From contig JAEWTC010000183.1 in assembly GCA_023459675.1 (NCBI GenBank), positions 1-9,968 on the forward strand: 9,968 nt of DNA. The letters run 5' to 3'. The stretch is from Bacillota bacterium (GTDB lineage Bacteria > Bacillota > Clostridia > Christensenellales > Aristaeellaceae). A program made the translations under genes and the position numbers. Of the stretch, positions 1-7,100 are shown in pieces (position 1 is the first letter of the stretch; each line of letters opens with the position of its first letter). A model generated the notes under the pieces. That model did no database searches. It worked only from the letters and a program-made list of their open reading frames with translations, and was not told the DNA's origin.

Positions 1-134
1 GGCAAACCCATGCAAACGGGACAAACGAGCGTGTTGGGCTGCGCGCCGAACACGGCCTTGCAGGAACAGAATACTTTGCTTTCCGTTTTGAGTTCGACGT
101 GTGTTTCCAGACCGATGACCATTTCCCAGTTCAT
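1..134 (-). CDS. gatB: Asp-tRNA(Asn)/Glu-tRNA(Gln) amidotransferase subunit B, N-terminal part (cut by window edge)
   Basis: Only the first 44 codons are in the window; the gene runs off the low-coordinate end. The translation begins MNWEMVIGLETHVELKT and continues with FCSCKAVFGAQPNTLVCPVC, which is the characteristic GatB opening (VIGLE-HVEL, a Cys pair, then P-N-CPVC-G). The first CxC and the later CPVC are the positions that in many GatB proteins hold a structural metal. GatB carries the kinase/amidotransferase active site that activates the misacylated Asp-tRNA(Asn) or Glu-tRNA(Gln). The ATG overlaps the gatA stop codon (ATGA). It is preceded by AGGGAGGTG at 142-150 with a 7-nt spacer, so translational coupling with gatA is likely. 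It is the third gene of the operon aspS::gatC-gatA-gatB. Confidence 0.95.
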   Translation of the reverse strand, partial: MNWEMVIGLETHVELKTESKVFCSCKAVFGAQPNTLVCPVCMGL

Positions 135-1639
135 ACCGTTTCACCTCCCTTGCGCCGTTCATAAGGCCGCTTTCCGGCGTTTGGTCTCACTTTTTTCTCA
201 TAGACGTTAGCAATGGTCAACAAGGATTGAAGGCTGTGCATCGCCCCCAGAAGGCTCATGCCGACGGGCAAAACCGTTTCGCTTTCATGCACCAAACCGC
301 AGGGTATGCTGATCGCCGGCAAGCCCGTAAGGTTGGCCGTAACCGTATACAGGTCCCCCATGTACATCTCCATGGGGTCGTCCGTCTTTTCTCCCAGCCG
401 GAACGCAACGGTCGGCGCAACGGGCGTAAGCACCGCCGCGCAGGTGTTTAACACCTCGCCGTACTCCATCCGCAGCACGTCCCGCGCTTGCTGCGCTTTT
501 TGATAATACTGGTCCTGATAGCCGCTCGACAGCGCAAACGTTCCCAGCATGATGCGGCGCTTCACTTCCAAGCCGAAGCCCTCTTCCCGGCTTTTCCGGT
601 ACAGCGCGTTCAGGTCCTCATACTCCTTTGCGCGATAGCCGTACCGTATCCCGTCAAACCGTGCGAGGTTGCTGGAAGCCTCCGCGCTGGATAGCACGTA
701 ATAGGCGGACAGCGCGTACCGGATGGACGGGATGCTGACCTCGATGATCGTTGCTCCCAGGCTCTTCATCTGCTCCGCGGCATGAAGAACGGCTTTCCGG
801 ACGTTGTCCGAAAGCCCCTCGCCAAAGCACTCCACCGGGATTCCGATGACGGTTCCCTGCAATGATTCGTCAGGTTTTGGCATACAGTCCGTCGGGATGC
901 CGGCGTCGCTGGTTGCGTCGTGCGGATCATGGCCGGCGATGACCTGCATTACAAGCGCCGCGTCCTCCACCGTTTTTGCAATCGGACCGATCTGGTCCAA
1001 CGAGCTGCCAAACGCCACAAGGCCGTAGCGGCTGACTGTGCCGTAGGCGGGTTTCACGCCGACCACGCCGCAGAAAGACGCCGGTTGCCGGATGCTGCCG
1101 CCCGTATCGCTGCCAAGCGTAACGGGAGCCATACCCGCGGCTACCGCTGCCGCCGGCCCTCCGGAAGACCCGCCCGGTACGCGGTCCGGCGACCACGGGT
1201 TACGGCATACGCCAAACGCGCTGTTTTCGTTGCTGGAACCCATGGCGAACTCGTCCATGTTCAGCTTGCCGAGTATCGGCATTCCCGCCGCTTTCAGCTT
1301 CTCAACAACTGTCGCATCGTAAGGCGATACGAAGTCAGCCAGCATCTTGGACGCGCAGGTGCAAACCTCGCCCTTAACCAGGATATTGTCTTTGATTGCG
1401 ATGGGGATCCCGTCCATCGCTGACAGCGGTACCCCGCGTTTGCGGCGTTCGTCGCTTTGCGCCGCTTCCCCGAGCGCGCGCTCCGCATATACGTCCAAAT
1501 ACGCATGGATTTCGGGGTTCTGCTCGCGGATGGATTGCAAATAGCTCTCCACGATTTGCACGCTGGACAGTTCTCCGCGTTCCATTGCGTGAATAAGCTC
1601 CGTAACCGTCATTTTACATACAGCCGCATACTCCGTCAT
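131..1639 (-). CDS. gatA: Asp-tRNA(Asn)/Glu-tRNA(Gln) amidotransferase subunit A (glutaminase/amidase)
   Basis: This is a 502-residue protein of the amidase signature family. GatA hydrolyses glutamine and channels ammonia to GatB, which amidates misacylated tRNA. The Ser-cisSer-Lys triad is visible: Lys83 in IPIAIKDN, cis-Ser158 in VPGGSSGG and nucleophile Ser182 in GSDTGGSIRQP. The spacing matches Staphylococcus aureus GatA (79/154/178) with a constant offset of 4. The typical GatA tail follows, including AVLTPVAPTVAF, the TVTANLTGLPAISIP segment and PVGMSL. The frame stays open to an upstream ATG at 1660, but I chose ATG 1639 because AAGGAGGGG (1646-1654) sits 6 nt before it and the upstream choice would overlap aspS::gatC. 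It starts 13 nt after the aspS::gatC stop and overlaps gatB by 4 nt. One small oddity is Pro162 directly after GGSSGG, where most homologues have Ser. Confidence 0.96.
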   Translation of the reverse strand: MTEYAAVCKMTVTELIHAMERGELSSVQIVESYLQSIREQNPEIHAYLDVYAERALGEAAQSDERRKRGVPLSAMDGIPIAIKDNILVKGEVCTCASKMLADFVSPYDATVVEKLKAAGMPILGKLNMDEFAMGSSNENSAFGVCRNPWSPDRVPGGSSGGPAAAVAAGMAPVTLGSDTGGSIRQPASFCGVVGVKPAYGTVSRYGLVAFGSSLDQIGPIAKTVEDAALVMQVIAGHDPHDATSDAGIPTDCMPKPDESLQGTVIGIPVECFGEGLSDNVRKAVLHAAEQMKSLGATIIEVSIPSIRYALSAYYVLSSAEASSNLARFDGIRYGYRAKEYEDLNALYRKSREEGFGLEVKRRIMLGTFALSSGYQDQYYQKAQQARDVLRMEYGEVLNTCAAVLTPVAPTVAFRLGEKTDDPMEMYMGDLYTVTANLTGLPAISIPCGLVHESETVLPVGMSLLGAMHSLQSLLTIANVYEKKVRPNAGKRPYERRKGGETV

Positions 1640-1645
1640 ACGTAT

Positions 1646-1654
1646 CCCCTCCTT
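1646..1654 (-). promoter_or_regulatory. Ribosome binding site of gatA, overlapping the aspS::gatC stop
   Basis: Read on the minus strand this is AAGGAGGGG, with 6 nt to the ATG at 1639. It overlaps the TAA stop of the upstream fusion gene (1655-1653). Terminating ribosomes are therefore placed directly on the gatA start, which argues for coupled translation and decides the gatA start against the upstream ATG at 1660. Confidence 0.8.
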
Positions 1655-3737
1655 ATTCAAAGGTCTTTGGAACGGTGATACAGTTCCCTAGCGTCGTCTT
1701 CGCATTCAACAGCACCTCGGCTACCGTAAAGCTCTCCTTGGCAGTATCCGGGCGCGCGTTCACCATGCCAACCTCCGGGTTATAAGGCTGCTGCTGCGCT
1801 CGTTTCTGCAGGGTTTCCAGTTCTCCGGCAAACGCTACGATGCCCAGAAAATCCTTATCCAGCGCTTGTTCGTCGCTCTTTGAGAGGCTCAGCATACTGA
1901 GCAGCGCAGTGTTTTGCACGGTTTCCATGGTCAGTTGTTTTTTATGCACTTCCTGCAGTTCCGCAGCCGCGTTCACGCCGATTTTCAGTTCTTCCAACTG
2001 CTTGGGGTCAACAAAATCCGGCGCGTCCGTCATCAGGCAGCTGGCGTCCTTGGTTTTGGGAAACGCGATCACCTCGCGGATGGAGCTGGAGCCTGTAAAA
2101 AGCATAACAAGCCGGTCAATCCCAAACGCGAAACCAGCGTGCGGCGGCGTTCCATACCGGAACGCTCCCATCATAAACCCGAACCGGTCCTTCGCTTCCT
2201 CTTTGGAAAAACCAAGCGCGTCAAACACCTGGCTTTGAATGTCGTGCCGGTGGATCCGCACGCTGCCGCTGCCCAGCTCCACGCCGTTCAATACCACGTC
2301 GTACGCCTGCGAACGAACCTGCGCTTTGGTGCTGTCGTCCATCATCAGCGGCAGGTCTTCCTTAAAGGGCATCGTAAAGGGATGATGCATTGCGGCAAAG
2401 CGCTTATCTTCCTTCTTGTACTCAAACATCGGGAAGTCCGTAACCAGCGCGAACTGGAACGCCTGCCTGTCGATCAAATCCATCAGCTCGCCGCAGCGAA
2501 CGCGCACGGCGCTTAACACCTTGCGGACGGTTTCCAGCTCGTCCGCGCAAAACAGCAGGAAATCACCGCTTGCCGCGTCCGTCGCCTGTTCCAGCGCTTT
2601 CCAGGCGTCCGCGTCGAAGTATTTGGGCAGGATGGAGTTGATCTCTCCATCCTCCCGGAAGAGAGCCCAGGCCATACCCTTCGCGCCGCTTGCGACCGCA
2701 AATTGCGTCAGCTGCTCGATCACGGTACGGGTAAACGTTTTTCCGCCGCCCTTGACGTTGATGGCCCTCACCACGCCGCCCTTGCGAACCGCGTTATGGA
2801 ATACCGAGAAGGTAGACTCCGCCGCAATCGCGCTCACATCGACAATCGGTAGCTCGAACCGGAGGTCCGGTTTATCGTTTCCGTACACATCCATGGCTTC
2901 CTGCCACGTCAGCCGCTTAAACGGTAGCTCCAGTTTCCGCTCCATCACCCGCTCATAAATTTTGGTAAACAGGTTTTGCAGGTATGAAAGCATATCCTCC
3001 TGATGTACGAAGCTGCATTCCAAATCTACCTGCGTAAATTCCGGCTGCCGGTCCGCCCGCAAATCCTCGTCGCGGAAACAGCGCGCAACCTGAAAGTACT
3101 TGTCGATGCCCGACACCATCAGCAGCTGCTTATAAATCTGCGGGCTCTGCGGCAGCGCGTAGAATGTGCCGGGATGAATGCGGCTTGGCACCAGATAATC
3201 ACGCGCGCCTTCCGGCGTTGACTTACAGAGAATCGGCGTTTCCACGTACAGAAACCCATCGTCGGTCAGTATGTTTTCCGCTTCCCGCTGCACCTTTGCG
3301 CGCAGCTTCAGGTTTTCAAGCATCTTGGGGCGGCGGAGATCAAGATAACGGTATTTCAGCCGCAGTTCTTCACGGATCAGCTCGTTGTCCTCGATGGGAA
3401 ACGGCAGCGAGTCCGCCTCGGAAAGTATGGTCAGCTTCTCCGCCGCAAGCTCCACTTCTCCTGTCGGAAGCAGCGGGTTATAGGTTTGCTCGTCCCTGTG
3501 GCGGATCGTGCCGGTGATCTGCACCACCGTTTGGTTGTGCAGGCGTTCCGCCAGCGCGAAGCTCTCCGCGTCGACCACGGATTTATCCAGCACCGTTTGC
3601 AGGGTACCTTCGCGGTCGTGCACATCCACGAAGATTACGCCGCCCATATCGCGCCGCGTAATCACCCAGCCGCAGATCGTTGCCTGCCTGCCGATTTGCT
3701 CTCTTCGAAAAATACCGCAGTAATCCGTTCTGTACAT
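1653..3737 (-). CDS. aspS: Aspartyl-tRNA synthetase with C-terminal GatC domain (AspRS-GatC fusion)
   Basis: This 694-residue open frame has two parts. Residues 1-589 are a full bacterial-type AspRS: an N-terminal OB-fold anticodon domain (RTDYCG start, GWV-RRD--GGVIFVDV-DREG), ATPEGARDYLVP-like and YALPQSPQ motifs, class II motif 2 FRDEDLRADRQPEFTQ (221-236), a GAD insertion with GAKGMAW (351-357), MHHPFTMP, and motif 3 AGFAFGIDR (534-542). E. coli AspRS ends at the equivalent of about residue 590. Here the frame continues for about 100 residues that read as GatC: LTMETVQNTALLSMLSLSKSDE, a short helix ending ELETL, the Pro-rich middle with an R-D pair (ARPD), then EVLLNA and ITVPKTFE at the C-terminus. 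No separate gatC lies between this gene and gatA. Start ATG 3737 has GGGGAGGG 7 nt upstream (3745-3752). The frame is open to an ATG at 3776, but that lies inside the T-box terminator. Predicted role: load Asp on tRNA(Asp) and tRNA(Asn) while tethering the GatCAB amidotransferase. Confidence 0.93.
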   Translation of the reverse strand: MYRTDYCGIFRREQIGRQATICGWVITRRDMGGVIFVDVHDREGTLQTVLDKSVVDAESFALAERLHNQTVVQITGTIRHRDEQTYNPLLPTGEVELAAEKLTILSEADSLPFPIEDNELIREELRLKYRYLDLRRPKMLENLKLRAKVQREAENILTDDGFLYVETPILCKSTPEGARDYLVPSRIHPGTFYALPQSPQIYKQLLMVSGIDKYFQVARCFRDEDLRADRQPEFTQVDLECSFVHQEDMLSYLQNLFTKIYERVMERKLELPFKRLTWQEAMDVYGNDKPDLRFELPIVDVSAIAAESTFSVFHNAVRKGGVVRAINVKGGGKTFTRTVIEQLTQFAVASGAKGMAWALFREDGEINSILPKYFDADAWKALEQATDAASGDFLLFCADELETVRKVLSAVRVRCGELMDLIDRQAFQFALVTDFPMFEYKKEDKRFAAMHHPFTMPFKEDLPLMMDDSTKAQVRSQAYDVVLNGVELGSGSVRIHRHDIQSQVFDALGFSKEEAKDRFGFMMGAFRYGTPPHAGFAFGIDRLVMLFTGSSSIREVIAFPKTKDASCLMTDAPDFVDPKQLEELKIGVNAAAELQEVHKKQLTMETVQNTALLSMLSLSKSDEQALDKDFLGIVAFAGELETLQKRAQQQPYNPEVGMVNARPDTAKESFTVAEVLLNAKTTLGNCITVPKTFE

Positions 3738-3754
3738 GCGATTTCCCTCCCCGG

Positions 3755-3792
3755 AAAACAAAAACTTCCGCCCCATTTCTGGGACGGAAGTT
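3755..3792 (-). terminator. T-box intrinsic terminator in the aspS leader
   Basis: On the minus strand the arms 3792-3781 (AACTTCCGTCCC) and 3774-3763 (GGGGCGGAAGTT) form a 12-bp stem with one U-G pair and the loop AGAAAT. The stem runs into TTTTTGTTTT (3764-3755). The 5' arm CTTCCGTCCC is also the 3' strand of the T-box antiterminator, so the two structures exclude each other. This terminator is meant to stop transcription when the sensed tRNA is charged. Confidence 0.93.
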
Positions 3793-4019
3793 ATTCAACT
3801 CTTCCGCGGTACCACCCGCATTGGCTTTACAGCCCTCTCTTTGACGGAAACATACATTTCCCTCCGCTGTATCGGGCGTAACCCGTCCGCGTCTACTCAG
3901 CTTTCGCCGTTCAAGCGGATGCTCAGGGCTGTTCTTCGCTTTGGCGTGTCTGCCGCGTTCCCAGCCGCTGCGGCTCTCTGAAAGACACGATCCTAAGGTA
4001 CTCTTCCCTTCATTGCCTT
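3755..4019 (-). promoter_or_regulatory. T-box riboswitch controlling aspS::gatC-gatA-gatB
   Basis: All landmarks of a T-box leader are present in order. Stem I has a K-turn (AATGAA opposite TGA), a GGG/CCC helix, the AGTA side of the specifier loop (4002-3999), an AGAGAG bulge (3979-3974), an apical GGCTGGGAA loop and the closing helix GTGTC/GACAC. The specifier side reads GAAGAACAG, with GAAC at 3934-3931. Stem II pairs TCCGC (3919-3915) with GCGGA (3890-3886), and stem III is CGGG/CCCG (3885-3873). The T-box sequence GGGTGGTACCGCGG is at 3817-3804. The antiterminator pairs GGG and GCGGAAG with CTTCCGTCCC (3790-3781), leaving TGGTACC as the bulge that would grip the tRNA acceptor end. Uncharged tRNA should stabilise the antiterminator and switch the operon on. 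AAC (Asn) is the likeliest codon because it is followed by A and fits the genes. GAA (Glu) overlaps it by one base. Confidence 0.95.
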
Positions 4020-4025
4020 GTGCGA

Positions 4026-4054
4026 ATTATAAACCGGCATTCTTACCCTGTCAA
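4026..4054 (-). promoter_or_regulatory. Sigma-70/sigma-A promoter of the aspS operon
   Basis: A perfect TTGACA -35 (4054-4049) and a perfect TATAAT -10 (4031-4026) are separated by 17 nt. Transcription should start near 4019, placing the whole T-box in the leader. It lies about 22 nt beyond the T-tract of the upstream PFOR terminator, so the operon is insulated from PFOR. With consensus boxes, initiation is probably strong and constitutive, leaving control to the riboswitch. Confidence 0.93.
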
Positions 4055-4076
4055 GCCGATGTACACAGGAAATACC

Positions 4077-4107
4077 AAAGAAAAACCCCCGCGCCGTTGC
4101 GCGGGGG
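4077..4107 (-). terminator. Intrinsic terminator of the PFOR gene
   Basis: On the minus strand CCCCCGCGC pairs perfectly with GCGCGGGGG over 9 bp around an AACG loop (4107-4086), followed by TTTTTCTTT (4085-4077). It starts 14 nt after the PFOR stop codon. It is a textbook Rho-independent terminator for this monocistronic gene. Confidence 0.95.
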
Positions 4108-4121
4108 CAGTTGCCGATGGT

Positions 4122-7100
4122 TTACTCCGCCAGCTTCTTGTACTTCGCGTACTTGAGCATGGCTTCCTTTTCGCTGTCCACGAAGAGCTTCTTGGCCAGC
4201 TCGGGGAACTGCTTCTGCAAGGAAGAGTAACGGATTTCGCCCTTGAGATAATCCTGGTACGTTCCGTCGGGCTCTTTGCTGTCCAGCGTCAGCGGGTTCT
4301 TTCCCTCGTCGGCGAGCAGCGGGTTGTAGCGGTAAAGCGTCCAATAGCCTGCGGCCACGGCGCGTTTGATCTCTTCCTGCGAGTATTCCATGTTGATGCC
4401 ATGGTTGATGCAGGGCGCATACGCGATGATCAGCGAGGGGCCCGGATACGCTTCGGCTTCGTTCATGGCTTTGATCAGCTGCACGGGGTTCGCGCTCATG
4501 GCGACACACGCTACGTATACGTAGCCGTAGCTCATGGCCATCATGCCAAGGTCTTTCTTCTTGGTGCGCTTGCCGGCGGCCGCAAACTTCGCGGTGGAGC
4601 CGGTGGGCGTGGATTTGGAGGCCTGGCCGCCGGTGTTGGAGTACAGTTCCGTGTCGAGCACGAGGATGTTCACGTCTTCGTTCTGCGCCAGTACGTGGTC
4701 CACGCCGCCGTACCCGATGTCGTACGCCCAACCGTCGCCGCCGATAATCCATACGGATTTCTTGGTGAGGAGGTCGGCTTCGTCGAGAACCGCCTTTGCA
4801 AGCTTGCAGGCGTCGCAATCGCAGCCGTCTTCAATGCCGTCTTTGCAAGCAGCCAGCAGCGCGGCGCCGGCGGCTTTGGAGAGCTTTGCGTCCATCCGTC
4901 CGTCCAGCCAGGCCTGCGCGGCTTCCTTCAGCTCGGGAACCGTCCATTCGTGCGCCTTGAGCGCTTCCACGGTCTCCGCAAGTTTAGCGCGCCGCTGGGT
5001 GTAGGCAATGTGCATGCCGAAGCCGAACTCCGCGTTGTCTTCGAACAGGCTGTTTGCCCAAGCGGGGCCGTTGCCTTCGTTGTTCACGGTGTACGGGCAG
5101 GTCGGCGCGCTTCCGCCGTAGATGGAGGAACAGCCCGTTGCGTTGGCGATGATCATACGATCGCCAAACAGCTGCGTGGCAAGCTTCACATAGGGGGTTT
5201 CGCCGCAGCCCGCGCATGCGCCGGAGAACTCAAACAGCGGCTTGCAGGCTTGCGTATTCTTGATGGTCAGCAGGCTGTCCGGGCGCACTTCGGGCAAGGT
5301 TGAGGCAAACTTCCAGTTCGCGTTTTGTATTTCCTGCGTATCCTGCGGCTTCATGAAGAGCGCTTTTCCCTTGGCGGGGCACACCTGGGCGCAGTTGCCG
5401 CAGCCGGTGCAATCCAACGGGCTTACCTGAATGCGGAACTGCATGCCGGCAAACTCCTTGCCGCTTGCGTTCTTGGTTTCGAACGCATCGGGAGCCTTCG
5501 CCTTGTGCTCGTCATCCAGATAAATGGAGCGGATACACGCATGCGGGCATACCAGCGAGCAGGTGCCGCACTGAATGCAGCTGTCGATCTTCCACTCGGG
5601 TACGTTCACGGCAATACCGCGTTTTTCGAACTTCGTGGTGCCGGTGGGCACAAAGCCGTCGGGGCTGAACGCGCTTACGGGCAGGTGATCGCCTTCCTGC
5701 ACGAGGATGGGCTCGATGACCTTTTCGTAATACGGCGTCGTTTCCACAACCGCGCAGGGCGCGCCGGTTACGGCGTCCGCCCATTCGGCGGGAACCTTGA
5801 TCTCAACCAGCCCGGATATGGCGTTATCAATCGCGTCGTAGTTCTTCTTGACAATCGCGTCGCCCTTGTTGCCATAGGTCTTCTTTGCGTAGTTCTTCAT
5901 GTACTGGTCGGCCTGCTCATAGGGAATGATATCGGCCAGCTTGAAGAACGCCGCCTGCATGGTGGTATTGATGCGGTTGCCCATACCGGCTTTGAGGGCG
6001 AGCTCGGTGGCGTTGATGTTGAAGAAGCGCGCCTTTTTCTTGGCGAGCATACGTTTCATGCCGACGGGCAGCTGCGTTTCCATGTCTTCCGCCGTCCACT
6101 GGCTGTTCAGCAGGAAGGTGCCGCCCTTTTTCAGGCTGGTGATCATGTCGTAACGGGTGACGTAGCTGGGGTTATGGCAGGCAACGAAGTCTGCGGCGTC
6201 GATCAGATACGTGCTCTGAATCGGCTTTTTGCCGAAACGCAGATGGCTTACGGTGATGCCGCCGGACTTCTTGGAGTCGTAGGCGAAATAGCCCTGCGCG
6301 TACATATCGGTATGGTCGCCGATGATCTTGATGGAGTTCTTGTTCGCACCTACGGTGCCGTCGGAGCCCAGGCCGTAGAACTTGCAGCAGATCGTGCCTT
6401 CCGGCGCGGTGATGAGCTGTTCGCCGAGCGTGAGGCTGGTGCCGGTAACGTCGTCTTCAATACCGACGGTGAAATGGTTCTTCATCTCGCCGTCCAGGTT
6501 ATCATACACGGCTTTCACCATCGTCGGGGTGAACTCTTTGCTGCCAAGGCCGTAACGGCCGCCGACAACTTTGACGCCCGTAACGCCCTTTTCAAGCATC
6601 GCGGAGGTGACGTCGGTATACAGCGGTTCGCCCAGCGCGCCGGGCTCCTTCGTACGGTCGAGTACGGCGATCTTCTTGACAGTCTTGGGGAGCTCCTTGA
6701 GGAGCCTGTCCGCGCAGAAGGGCCGGTACATGCGAACCTTCAGCAAACCGAGCTTCTCGCCCTTTTTGTTCAGGTAGTTGATGGTCTCTTCGATGGTTTC
6801 GCAGCTGGAACCCATCGCGATGATGACCTTATCCGCATCGGCCGCGCCGACGTACTGATAGGGCTTGTACTCGCGCCCCACAAGCTTGGACACCTTTGCC
6901 ATTACGCCTTCAATGATTGCGGGCGCTGCTTCGTAATACTTGTTGGCGGCTTCGCGGTTCTGGAAATAGATATCCGGGTTTTGCGCCGTACCAGCCTGGT
7001 GCGGATGCTCGGGGTTCAGCGCGCGGGCGCGGAACGCCTTGATCTTGTCCCAGGGAACCAGCGGCATGAGGTCCTTATACTCCACAGCATCAATCTTCTG

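Noticed and set aside
1926..1928. Internal ATG (Met604 of the fusion) as start of a separately translated GatC
   Set aside because: The only purine-rich stretch upstream (AGGAAG) is about 20 nt away, too far for initiation, and the frame is continuous from AspRS. A low level of internal initiation cannot be excluded from sequence alone.
3738..3776. Upstream aspS start at 3776
   Set aside because: This ATG lies inside the T-box terminator hairpin, and the strong ribosome binding site at 3745-3752 serves ATG 3737.
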